Part shown: one piece after another, positions 19,848 to 28,783 of the stretch
Numbering within the stretch: position 1 is the stretch's first letter
How the letters are laid out: the number at the start of each line of letters is the position of its first letter
Origin: Clostridiales bacterium
GTDB taxonomy: Bacteria > Bacillota > Clostridia > Oscillospirales > Oscillospiraceae
Assembly (NCBI GenBank): GCA_014799505.1
Contig: JAAVHV010000021.1
Coordinates: 1 to 64,000, forward strand
DNA length: 64,000 nt
Reading direction: 5' to 3'
Position numbers and translations under genes: made by a program
Notes under the pieces: generated by a model
Databases searched by the model: none
What the model saw: only the letters and a program-made list of their open reading frames with translations
What the model was told of the DNA's origin: nothing

Positions 19848-20657
19848 CTAAGCATAATTTTGCTCGATCCATTTTGCCACCCCATCCTCATCGTTTGACA
19901 AAATAACAGCTGTGGCTTTTTCCTTCAATTCGTCGTGAGCATTTTTTACGGCATAGCCCTCATCTGCTATTTCAAACATATCTATATCATTTTTTCCATC
20001 ACCAAAAACAATCAATTTATCGCACCTCAAAAGTTTCTTTAGCTGCTTTACTGCATTTGACTTCGATGTGGATTTCGGCAGGATTTCAAGCCATTGCTCA
20101 TTCGTATAAATATCTGTCTGATATATGCAATGGCAGGTGTCTTTATATTTATCGAATAATGGTGTTAATTTGTGCGGCTCATCAATACATGTGATATAAA
20201 AAATGTTTCCCTGTTTCAAATCCTTGGGAGCCGCCACTGCGTTTGTCCGAATATCACCTTTTCTGCTTTCCAAAAAAGATCTCATCCCTCTGCTGCATAA
20301 ATCCGGAACAAATGAAAATTTTTCAATGCCATCGATGTATGCATAAACAATCGGATACACTTCATGGGCAAATAAATCATCAAGAATCGCTAAAACAGCT
20401 CCGTCAAAATAGTTGGCAATCATAATTTCTCCTGTAACGTTATCCACTACAAACGACCCGTTATATACGATCAAAGGGATTTTGACATTTATTCCCCCAG
20501 CTGCTTTTTTTGCGGTTACAAGAGATCGTGCTGTAGCATAGGAAAAAAGCATGCCCTTTTCTGTCAAATTATTGATCACTGTATTCGTATATTCTGATGT
20601 GATTTCACTGGATCTCAGCAATGTCCCATCCAAGTCAGATACATATAGAGTAGCCAT
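19848..20657 (-). CDS. HAD superfamily (Cof-type) hydrolase
   Basis: MATLYVSDLDGTLLRS, VFGDGKNDIDMFEIADEGYAVKNA; region visibly AT-rich. Confidence 0.9.
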   Translation of the reverse strand: MATLYVSDLDGTLLRSSEITSEYTNTVINNLTEKGMLFSYATARSLVTAKKAAGGINVKIPLIVYNGSFVVDNVTGEIMIANYFDGAVLAILDDLFAHEVYPIVYAYIDGIEKFSFVPDLCSRGMRSFLESRKGDIRTNAVAAPKDLKQGNIFYITCIDEPHKLTPLFDKYKDTCHCIYQTDIYTNEQWLEILPKSTSKSNAVKQLKKLLRCDKLIVFGDGKNDIDMFEIADEGYAVKNAHDELKEKATAVILSNDEDGVAKWIEQNYA

Positions 20658-20857
20658 ACATCTCCCTCCATCCCAATTCAAAAACTTTATTTTAACATAT
20701 TACAATGTCTGTTGCAATGGTGCTGGTGGAACCGACGGATTTTCCCTCCGCAACACTTGGGCTAAAAAGGGCAGGAAAATCCAGGGTAGAAAAATACAGA
20801 TGGCTGTGGTATGATGAAAGGCACCGTGATAGAAAGCAGGCAGCCGGAGGTGGTCTC

Positions 20858-22219
20858 ATGAATGATCTGTGGCAAAAGCGTCTGTCGCCCTTGTGCGGCG
20901 CGGTGGGCTGCGCGCTGCTGGCAGGGGCGGCATGGGTGTGCGCTGGGCTGACGTTGGGCGGCGCGGGGGACCGCCTGTTCGTGGCGCTGGCCCTGCTGGC
21001 CATGGCGGCGCTGGCGGCGGCGCTGATCTGGTTTGAGGGCCGCCGTTCGGATTGGGTGCTGCTGGCGCTGCTGCCCATCGGGGCGGCCATGCTGATCCGG
21101 GCGCTGTGCCTGGATCACGCCAGCCTGGATTACAGGGACTTTTTGAGCCAGTGGTATGTTTATTTTAAAACCAACGGAGGCTTTGGCGCCGTCAAAGGCA
21201 GTGTGGGGGACTATAATGTGCCCTATCTCTATTTTATGGCCGCTATTTCCTACTCCGATGTTCCCGATTTGTACCTCATCAAGCTGTTTTCCATCCTGTG
21301 GGACGTGCTGTTGGCCTGGGGCTGTCTGCGGCTGGCCCGTTCCCTCATGAGGGAACGGCAGGGGAGCGCCGCTCCCCTGATCGTCTTTGGGGCCGCGCTG
21401 CTGCTGCCCACGGTGGTGCTCAACGGGGCATATTGGGGCCAGTGCGATGTGATCTACGGCGCGCTGTGTGTCCACGCCGCCGCCTTGACGCTGGATGGAA
21501 AGCATAAAGCCGCTATCGCGCTGATGGGCGCGGCCTTCTCCGTCAAGCTCCAGGCGATTTTTGTGCTGCCCCTGTGGGGCGTGCTGTGGCTGGCGAAGAA
21601 GGTGAGGTTTTGGGAGCTGTGGGTGTTCCCGCTGGCCTATTTGGGCACCATTGTCCCTGCGCTGCTGATGGGCAAACCCCTGGGCGACATTTTAGGCGTC
21701 TACCTGAACCAGATGGGGGAGTACCCCCGGCTGGTGCTCAACGCGCCGTCTGTATACCAGTTCATCCCCTATGGTACACAGCTTGACGAGGCGCTGGCGT
21801 CCAGGCTGGGCATCGCCGCGGCGGGAGCTCTGGTACTGGCTCTGCTGGGGCTGGGCCTTTGGCTCGGAAACCGGCTGGATCGGGAGCTTGTGATGACTGT
21901 GGCAGTGGTGCTGTGCGTCGGCGTACCTTTCTTTCTGCCCCATATGCATGAGCGGTACTTTTTCCTGGCTGATGTGTTCACCCTGTGCTGGGCCTGCACT
22001 AACCGGCGCCGGGTTCCGGCGGCGGTACTGGCGGAGGGCGCGTCGCTGGCCAGCTATCTGGTCTATCTGCGGCTGAAATATAACTGTGTCCTGACCTTGG
22101 GCGGACACACCTTTGTCATGCCGCTGGAGGCGCTGGCCATGCTGGCGGCGCTGGTATTTGCTATGTGGGTGCTGATAGGGCAGATGCGGGAGAGAAACAA
22201 TAGGGAGGAATTGGCATGA
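20858..22219 (+). CDS. multi-TM protein, possible GT-C/GT87-like glycosyltransferase
   Basis: about 450 aa polytopic; LRDRE-like early acidic motif (LDYRDF), PHMHERYFF motif. Confidence 0.6.
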   Translation: MNDLWQKRLSPLCGAVGCALLAGAAWVCAGLTLGGAGDRLFVALALLAMAALAAALIWFEGRRSDWVLLALLPIGAAMLIRALCLDHASLDYRDFLSQWYVYFKTNGGFGAVKGSVGDYNVPYLYFMAAISYSDVPDLYLIKLFSILWDVLLAWGCLRLARSLMRERQGSAAPLIVFGAALLLPTVVLNGAYWGQCDVIYGALCVHAAALTLDGKHKAAIALMGAAFSVKLQAIFVLPLWGVLWLAKKVRFWELWVFPLAYLGTIVPALLMGKPLGDILGVYLNQMGEYPRLVLNAPSVYQFIPYGTQLDEALASRLGIAAAGALVLALLGLGLWLGNRLDRELVMTVAVVLCVGVPFFLPHMHERYFFLADVFTLCWACTNRRRVPAAVLAEGASLASYLVYLRLKYNCVLTLGGHTFVMPLEALAMLAALVFAMWVLIGQMRERNNREELA

Positions 22220-22968
22220 AATTTGTATCCTGGAATGTAAACGGCCTGCGGGCCTGCCTGAAGAAAGGCTTTGTGGAGTCAGTACTGGCGCTGGACGCAG
22301 ACTTCATCTGCCTCCAGGAGACCAAGATGGAGCAGGGGCAGGCAGAGGTGGAGCTGCCCGGCTATCATGAATTTTGGAACTCGGCGGACAAAAAGGGCTA
22401 TTCCGGTACGGCGATCTTTACCCGGCACGAGCCGATCTCCGCGGCCTGCGGCATGGATCTGGACAGGCACGGCCACGAGGGGCGGCTCATCACGCTGGAG
22501 TATCCGGAGTTCTGGCTGGTGAACTGCTACACCCCCAACGCCCAGCGGGAGTTGGTTCGCATCGGCTACCGCATGGAGTGGGAGGACGATCTGCTGGACT
22601 ACCTCAAAAGCCTGGACAAAACCAAGCCGGTGATCTACTGCGGCGATCTGAACGTGGCACATGAGGAGATCGACCTGAAAAACCCCAAGACCAACCGGGG
22701 CAACGCCGGCTTCTCCGATCAGGAGCGGGGGGCCATGACCCGCCTGCTGGGCTCTGGCTTTGCCGACACCTTCCGTCTGCTTTATCCCGACCAGGAAGGA
22801 GCCTATTCCTGGTGGAGCTATCGTTTCGGCGCCCGGGAGAAGAACGTGGGGTGGCGCATCGACTACTTCATCGTGTCTGACCGGCTGGGGGAGCGGGTGG
22901 AGGAAGCTTCTATCCACCCGGAGGTTCAGGGCAGCGACCACTGCCCGGTGTCGTTGATTTTGAAATAG
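22216..22968 (+). CDS. exodeoxyribonuclease III
   Basis: 250 aa; FVSWNVNGLRACL, ADFICLQETKM, CGDLNVAHEEIDL, SDHCPVSL. Confidence 0.95.
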   Translation: MKFVSWNVNGLRACLKKGFVESVLALDADFICLQETKMEQGQAEVELPGYHEFWNSADKKGYSGTAIFTRHEPISAACGMDLDRHGHEGRLITLEYPEFWLVNCYTPNAQRELVRIGYRMEWEDDLLDYLKSLDKTKPVIYCGDLNVAHEEIDLKNPKTNRGNAGFSDQERGAMTRLLGSGFADTFRLLYPDQEGAYSWWSYRFGAREKNVGWRIDYFIVSDRLGERVEEASIHPEVQGSDHCPVSLILK

Positions 22969-23037
22969 TTTCCAGTTGAAAATTTTACTTTTTCACGGCA
23001 AACTGGGCAAGCTAAGTCCGCGAAGGAGTGATGACAC

Positions 23038-23214
23038 ATGAAACTGGACAAGAAGGCCATGATTCCCATTGCCGGGGCCACCATGGCGGCGGGGGCGGCC
23101 ATCGGCATGATGATGCCCAAGAAGAAAAAGCACTCCGCTCAGAAGGCAGCGGGCAAGGCCATCAAGGCCGTGGGCGAGGTCGTGGAGAATTTCAGCGGCT
23201 CACTGAAGATGTGA
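23038..23214 (+). CDS. small Ala/Lys-rich protein, function unknown
   Basis: 58 aa MKLDKKAMIPIAGATMAAGAAIGMMMPKKKKHSAQKAAGKAIKAVGEVVENFSGSLKM; GAAGGAGTG RBS; followed by a terminator; below the ORF-track length cutoff. Confidence 0.65.
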   Translation: MKLDKKAMIPIAGATMAAGAAIGMMMPKKKKHSAQKAAGKAIKAVGEVVENFSGSLKM

Positions 23215-23216
23215 TG

Positions 23217-23247
23217 AAACGCCCCGCCGGGCTCCGGCGGGGCGTTT
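23217..23247 (+). terminator. Rho-independent terminator
   Basis: AAACGCCCCGCCGG-gct-CCGGCGGGGCGTTT. Confidence 0.75.
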
Positions 23248-23804
23248 CATATGGTGAAATGGGATGCGGACATCTCAGGACGGGCGGGATCCAGCAGGAG
23301 GATCTCCCGCTTCTTGTCCATAGCGTAGTTCAGGGTGTACTGGGTGCCTCCCGGTGTGCCATCGAACACCGCCAGCACGGCGGCGGAGCGATCCACCATA
23401 TAACGGTCCCGGCGGTGCATACAGTATCGGTCATAGTGCCGCTGTACCACCGTCTCCAGGTCGCAGCGATCCAAAATGTCCCGCCAGCGGCGGCGAAGCT
23501 CATCCGGCCAGCGGTCAGCCTGGGTGGGGCAGGGGACCGCCCCCTCCACCGTCAGTCCCGGATACTTTGCCCGCAGCTCCAGCGCCGCCTCGGCGAAATA
23601 GAGGTCACAGCCCATGGCCATGCCGGAGATAAAATGACGGAAGCCCCGCCGGTACAGCCCCTCCAGCTCCCGGGCCAGACTGCGTTTCAGCGCGGCGCAG
23701 CGGGGATCCCGCTCGTCCAGCCTCCAGGGCAGCTTATCCGGGCGGTGGCCGGTGAAGCAGCAGGTGCGGTTTTCCTCCAGGGCCACGGCGTCCCCTCCTC
23801 TCAC
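23247..23804 (-). CDS. SLOG family protein (DUF1273/YpsA-like)
   Basis: CCFTGHRPDKLPW, FISGMAMGCDLYFAE. Confidence 0.85.
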   Translation of the reverse strand: MRGGDAVALEENRTCCFTGHRPDKLPWRLDERDPRCAALKRSLARELEGLYRRGFRHFISGMAMGCDLYFAEAALELRAKYPGLTVEGAVPCPTQADRWPDELRRRWRDILDRCDLETVVQRHYDRYCMHRRDRYMVDRSAAVLAVFDGTPGGTQYTLNYAMDKKREILLLDPARPEMSASHFTI

Positions 23805-23955
23805 AGAATTGATACAATTGTACTATAGATTTGGGCGGTTGTCAAGGAGAACAAAAACATTCGTTTTAAAAATGTTCGACATCATTCGACAAAAATGGGG
23901 GTTGCATTCTCTGTACATATGGCGTATAATGTGGGCGAAACAAGTGAATGAATTG

Positions 23956-24083
23956 TCTTCAGGGCGGGGTGAAATTCCCCACTGGCGGTAAAGGGTTCTG
24001 CCCCAAGTCCGCGACCCGCGAAAGCGGCTGACCCGGTGAAATTCCGGGACCAACGGTACAGTCCGGATGGAAGAAGACGCGTA
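23956..24083 (+). ncRNA. FMN riboswitch (RFN element)
   Basis: TCTTCAGGGCGGGGTGAAATTCCCCACTGGCGGTAAAGG...CCCGCGAAAGCGGCTGACCCGGTGAAATTCCGGGACCAACGGTACAGTCCGGATGGAAGAAGA. Confidence 0.97.
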
Positions 24084-24157
24084 ACCCTCCTGTGGTAGTG
24101 TTGCGCCTGGAAGACAGTCTTTTCAGGCGTTTCAGACTATTTTAGGAGGTTTTTTGT

Positions 24158-24880
24158 ATGTTGGAAAATCTGGGGAAGCTGTGGGCGCAGGTGCAGGACA
24201 ATGTGATGTATGTGCTGGTGTTCCTGCTGATCGCCGCAGCCATCTTCGCGGTGGCAATGGCGTTGGAAAAGCTGTGGCTCAAGCCGGAAAAGCAGTCGCC
24301 CGCCCGTCGGACGGCCTACATCGGTATATTTGCCGCCATTGCCGCTGTGCTGGTGTATTTTGAGTTCCCGCTGCCTTTTGCCCCCGCCTTTTATGAGCTG
24401 GATTTCAGCTTCGTGCCGGAGCTGATCTGCTCTTTCTCTCTGGGCCCAGTGGCCGGGGTGGTGTGCGCACTGGTGAAGGAGCTTCTGAAACTGCTGCTGC
24501 GCGGCACCACAACCGCCTTTGTGGGCGATCTGTCTAACTTCGTGATGGGCTGCTCTTTCATCCTTCCTGCTTCCGTGGTCTACCACGTGAAAAAATCCCG
24601 GCGCAGCGCTGTGATTGGTATGGGGGTGGGCACTGTTGTGCTGACGGTGTTCGGCAGTGTTTTCAACGCCTTTTATCTGCTGCCCGCCTTTTCCGCACTG
24701 TACGGGATGCCGCTGGAGGCCATCGTGGGCATGGGCACCAAAATCAACCCCTCCATCAACAGTGTGTCCACGCTGGTACTGTTCGCCGTGGTGCCCTTCA
24801 ATCTGCTCAAGGGTGTGGCGGTGTCGATCATCACCTTCCTGCTCTACAAGCACATCGAGCGTCTGCTCCGCATGAGGTAA
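24158..24880 (+). CDS. ECF transporter S component, riboflavin (RibU-like)
   Basis: 240 aa TM protein; FEFPLPFAPAFYELDFSFVPELICSFSLGPVAGV; downstream of the FMN riboswitch. Confidence 0.9.
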   Translation: MLENLGKLWAQVQDNVMYVLVFLLIAAAIFAVAMALEKLWLKPEKQSPARRTAYIGIFAAIAAVLVYFEFPLPFAPAFYELDFSFVPELICSFSLGPVAGVVCALVKELLKLLLRGTTTAFVGDLSNFVMGCSFILPASVVYHVKKSRRSAVIGMGVGTVVLTVFGSVFNAFYLLPAFSALYGMPLEAIVGMGTKINPSINSVSTLVLFAVVPFNLLKGVAVSIITFLLYKHIERLLRMR

Positions 24881-24895
24881 CGAGTATTGTGATAA

Positions 24896-24935
24896 AAGGA
24901 GCACCCCTCCGACTTTGCCGGAGGGGTGCTCCTTT
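24896..24935 (+). terminator. Rho-independent terminator
   Basis: AAGGAGCACCCCTCC-gactttgcc-GGAGGGGTGCTCCTTT. Confidence 0.8.
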
Positions 24936-25112
24936 GCCGTTTTTCGAACAGCTGTCCAGGTAATTCTCTGTATATGGACAAATCCTGAACTAAAAGTTTC
25001 GGTCAACTTTCACAAAATGAATGGACAAAAGAGTGGCAGTATGCTAAAATTAGCTTTAACTGCGGAAAATAATTTTTCCGTACAAAACAAGAGACAAAAG
25101 AGGCGAGAGCAA

Positions 25113-25919
25113 ATGGCGCGGCTAGGGGAGAAGGAGTTGTTCCTGCTGGACATGGACGGCACCATATATCTGGATCAGACTCTGTTCCCGGAAACCATTC
25201 CCTTTCTAGAGGCAGTCCGAGCCAGGGGATGCCGGTATCGCTTTCTCACCAATAACTCCTCCAAGTCGGTGGACGCCTACATTGCCAAGCTAATCGGCAT
25301 GGGCATTTCCGCGGTCAGGGAGGACTTTCTCACCTCGGTGGACGCCCTCATCGCGGATTTGGCGGAGCGTCCCCCTTACCACAAGTGCTATGCCTTTGGC
25401 ACCGGTACCTTTTGCCAGCAGCTGTCGGAGGCGGGCATATCCGTCACAGACCGGCTGGAGGAGGATATCGACTGCCTGCTCATCGGCTTTGACACGGAAC
25501 TGACCTTTCAGAAACTGGAGGACGCCTGCATTTTGCTGAACCGGGGTGTGGACTTTATTGCCACCAATCCGGATTGGGTGTGTCCCACCTGGTACGGCTC
25601 TGTGCCTGACTGCGGCAGCGTATGCGAGATGCTGTTCAGAGCCACCGGGCGCAGGCCCCGGGTCATCGGCAAACCGCAGCCAGCCATGGCGTATCTGGCC
25701 ATGGAGCAGGCGGGCGTTTCGCCGGAACACGCGGTAATGGTAGGGGACAGGCTGTATACCGACATTGCCGCCGGGGTCAATGCGGGAATTGATACCGTAT
25801 TCGTCCTATCCGGCGAGGGGACGCTGGCCGATTTGGATGCCAGCGAGGCGGTAAAACCCACCTGGATATTTGACAATGTGGGAGCCCTCTGTCAGGCGTG
25901 GGAAGCGGATCGGGATTGA
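25113..25919 (+). CDS. HAD-IIA family hydrolase
   Basis: LLDMDGTIYLD, FLTNNSSKS, GKPQPAMAYLAM, MVGDRLYTDIAAG; start at MARLGEK. Confidence 0.92.
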   Translation: MARLGEKELFLLDMDGTIYLDQTLFPETIPFLEAVRARGCRYRFLTNNSSKSVDAYIAKLIGMGISAVREDFLTSVDALIADLAERPPYHKCYAFGTGTFCQQLSEAGISVTDRLEEDIDCLLIGFDTELTFQKLEDACILLNRGVDFIATNPDWVCPTWYGSVPDCGSVCEMLFRATGRRPRVIGKPQPAMAYLAMEQAGVSPEHAVMVGDRLYTDIAAGVNAGIDTVFVLSGEGTLADLDASEAVKPTWIFDNVGALCQAWEADRD

Positions 25920-25999
25920 GAGAGCGCATCACTGGGATCGTCGGCAAGACTGGCTCAACGGGCCTAAGCTGGCGCATCACAAAGAAAGAGAGTGAGAGT

Positions 26000-27415
26000 A
26001 TGAATAATCTGAAGCTGAACAACAAGCGCACGATCCTGGTGGGTCTGGCATTCCTGTCCATCTGCGCTTTCTGGCAGATGTATGACAATCTGGTGCCCCT
26101 TATCCTCCGAGAAACCTTCCATTTGGACGAGGCGTATACCGGTGGCATCATGGCGGCGGACAACATCTTGGCTCTGTTCCTGCTGCCCCTCTTTGGAGGA
26201 CTGTCCGACCGGACAAATACAAAAATCGGACGCCGTACGCCTTATATCCTGGCTGGCACCGCCGGGGCGGTGATTTTGATGAACCTGCTGCCCATTCTGG
26301 ACAACAGCTACTTTCAGGAAGCGGTCCCCTATAAATTGGCGACTTCTATTACCGTGCAAGGGCCGTCTGACCCTACGGTACTCGTAGACCTGATCGTGCC
26401 TGTTAAACTGGTGGGCTTTATCGCTGTGCTGGGGCTGCTGCTCATCGCCATGGGAACTTACCGCTCTCCGGCTGTGGCGCTCATGCCCGACGTGACCCCC
26501 AAGCCTTTGCGCTCCAAGGGCAACGCCATCATCAACCTAATGGGCGCGGTGGGCGGCGTACTGTATCTGGGCATCAGTGTGATCCTATACCCTGCCTCCA
26601 AGACCCGGGGACTGGTTCATGTGGACTATCAGCCGCTGTTTATCATCGTGTCCGCCATCATGGTGCTGGCGGTGGTGGTGCTGCTGGTGACCATCCGGGA
26701 GCCCAAACTGGCAGAGGAGAACCGCGCTCTGGAGAAGAAGCACCCGGAATGGAATCTGGCGGAGGACGACGGCAGCGGCAGCGAGGTTCTGCCCACGCCG
26801 GTGAAGAAGAGCCTCATCTTCCTGCTGGCCTCCATCGCTCTGTGGTACGTGGGCTATAACGGCGTGACCACTTGGTTTTCCACCTATGTGGCCGAGGTAA
26901 TGGGGGAGGGCATTGGCGGCACCAACACCTGCTTGATGGTGGCCACCGTAGGCGCCATCGTGTCCTATATTCCCATCGGCGTGGTGGCGTCCAAATTCGG
27001 GCGCAAACGCACCATCCAGGCGGGGGTCATCCTGCTGGCCAGCTGTTTTTTGGCCGGATACCTGATGACTGCCCACTCTTCCTCCATTACACCGCTCATG
27101 TACGTGACCTTTGCCCTAGTGGGATTGGCCTGGGCGGCCATCAACGTCAACTCCCTGCCTATGGTTGTGGAGATGTGCAAGGGCTCCGACGTAGGCAAAT
27201 TCACCGGCTACTACTACACCGCGTCTATGGCGGCCCAGGTCATCACCCCGGTGCTGGCGGGCATGCTGATGCGGGATATCAGCTATCAGATTTTGTTCCC
27301 CTACGCCGCGTTCTTTGTGTCCATGAGCTTTGTGACCATGCTGTTCGTCCGCCATGGTGACAGCAAAGCGGAGGTCAAGACGGGTCTGGATGCCTTTGGC
27401 GATATGGACGATTAA
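26000..27415 (+). CDS. MFS transporter (SLC45/GPH-like)
   Basis: FWQMYDNLVPLILR, GGLSDRTNTKIGRRTPYIL, MPDVTPKPLRSKGNAIINL. Confidence 0.88.
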   Translation: MNNLKLNNKRTILVGLAFLSICAFWQMYDNLVPLILRETFHLDEAYTGGIMAADNILALFLLPLFGGLSDRTNTKIGRRTPYILAGTAGAVILMNLLPILDNSYFQEAVPYKLATSITVQGPSDPTVLVDLIVPVKLVGFIAVLGLLLIAMGTYRSPAVALMPDVTPKPLRSKGNAIINLMGAVGGVLYLGISVILYPASKTRGLVHVDYQPLFIIVSAIMVLAVVVLLVTIREPKLAEENRALEKKHPEWNLAEDDGSGSEVLPTPVKKSLIFLLASIALWYVGYNGVTTWFSTYVAEVMGEGIGGTNTCLMVATVGAIVSYIPIGVVASKFGRKRTIQAGVILLASCFLAGYLMTAHSSSITPLMYVTFALVGLAWAAINVNSLPMVVEMCKGSDVGKFTGYYYTASMAAQVITPVLAGMLMRDISYQILFPYAAFFVSMSFVTMLFVRHGDSKAEVKTGLDAFGDMDD

Positions 27416-27439
27416 AATGTACAAGGAGATGTACAATGG

Positions 27440-28267
27440 ATGAAAACGATCATTAAGGTGGGCGCGGGCTGCCTGGGCGGCTTGGGCGCTTGGTGTCTGC
27501 TGGTCAAGCCCCGGCGGAAGCAGCCCGGATGGGAGAAACTGGACGGGGTCAAATATGCCCACCGGGGGCTTCACGACGCCGACCAGGGGGTGCCGGAAAA
27601 CTCCATGGCGGCATTCCGCCGGGCCGTTGACCACGGCTTCGGCGCGGAGCTGGACGTTCACCTCATGGCGGATGGCAATCTGGCCGTGGTACATGACAGC
27701 GACCTCACCAGGGTGTGCGGTAAAAAGGCGTTGATTGAGGATCTCACCGCCGCCGACCTGAAGGACTATCCTTTGATGGGGGCACAGGAACATATCCCGC
27801 TGCTTCAAGATGTGCTGGCGCTGTTTGAGGGGAAAACGCCCCTGGTGATCGAGCTGAAGGTGGAGCGAGGCAACTATATTCCTCTCACCGATGCGGTTAT
27901 GTCGGCGCTGGAGGGCTGGAACGGAACATATTGCGTGGAATCCTTTCACCCGGCGGTGCTTCTGCGGCTGAGGGAGAAATACCCCCGGGTCCTCCGCGGC
28001 CAGCTGAGCGAAAACTTCATCCGGGGCAGCCAGGTGGGGAACCTGGCCACACCCGTGCGGTTTGTGCTCACCCATCTGCTCACGACCGCCTTTACCCGCC
28101 CGGATTTTATCGCCTATAAGTGGGAGGACCGGAAGGAGCCCAGCCTTCGGCTGATGCGGGCGCTGTACGGTGTCCACGAGGTGGGCTGGACGATCCGGAG
28201 CCAGGAGACCATGGATATGCTGGCTCAGGACGGGGTGACCCCCATTTTTGAGCACTTTATCCCATAA
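27440..28267 (+). CDS. glycerophosphodiester phosphodiesterase family protein
   Basis: YAHRGLHDADQGVPENSMAAFRRAVDHGFGAELDVHLMADGNLAVVHD. Confidence 0.93.
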   Translation: MKTIIKVGAGCLGGLGAWCLLVKPRRKQPGWEKLDGVKYAHRGLHDADQGVPENSMAAFRRAVDHGFGAELDVHLMADGNLAVVHDSDLTRVCGKKALIEDLTAADLKDYPLMGAQEHIPLLQDVLALFEGKTPLVIELKVERGNYIPLTDAVMSALEGWNGTYCVESFHPAVLLRLREKYPRVLRGQLSENFIRGSQVGNLATPVRFVLTHLLTTAFTRPDFIAYKWEDRKEPSLRLMRALYGVHEVGWTIRSQETMDMLAQDGVTPIFEHFIP

Positions 28268-28337
28268 AAACCAATGGCCCTGCCGGCATCTGCCGGCGGG
28301 GCCGCTTTTGTAACCAAATTTTCATCTCTTTTTTTGG

Positions 28338-28385
28338 TTGACAATGTAAACCACTTGTGTTATGATTGGACTACAATGTAAACCA
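28338..28385 (+). promoter_or_regulatory. promoter/operator of the blaI-like gene
   Basis: TTGACA-N17-TATGAT with two exact ACAATGTAAACCA repeats (28341-28353, 28373-28385). Confidence 0.75.
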
Positions 28386-28404
28386 ACACAGAGGTGAGCG
28401 CCAT

Positions 28405-28782
28405 ATGGAACATACCAAGTTGAACGCCAGCGAGTGGAACGTCCTCAACTGCCTGTGGGAGAACCATCCCCGCACGGTCATGCAGCTGGTGGCGGATCTG
28501 GAGGAGTCAGTGGGCTGGGCGAAAAGCACCACCATCACCACTCTGCGCCGGATGGAGGAAAAGGGACTGGTCCGCGTTGAGCAGACGGGCCGGGGAAAAT
28601 CCTACACTCCGGCGGTGGAGCGGGAGCAGGCCATGATGGACGAGACCCACAGCTTTTTAGACCGGGTATACCAGGGCAGTGTGGGACTGATGATGAGCGC
28701 CATGGCCAAGCGTCAGGAGCTGAGCTCCGACGAGGTGGCCGAGCTGCGGGCCATTTTAGATCAGATCGGGGAGGGGAAATAA
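28405..28782 (+). CDS. BlaI/MecI/CopY family transcriptional repressor
   Basis: ASEWNVLNCLWENHPRTVMQLVADLE...WAKSTTITTLRRMEEKGLV. Confidence 0.95.
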   Translation: MEHTKLNASEWNVLNCLWENHPRTVMQLVADLEESVGWAKSTTITTLRRMEEKGLVRVEQTGRGKSYTPAVEREQAMMDETHSFLDRVYQGSVGLMMSAMAKRQELSSDEVAELRAILDQIGEGK

Positions 28783-28783
28783 T

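Noticed and set aside
23860-23905. TTCGAC repeats (AATGTTCGACATCATTCGACAAAA) as a LexA/SOS box
   Set aside because: Does not match a CGAACNNNNGTTCG-type dyad; too weak to call.
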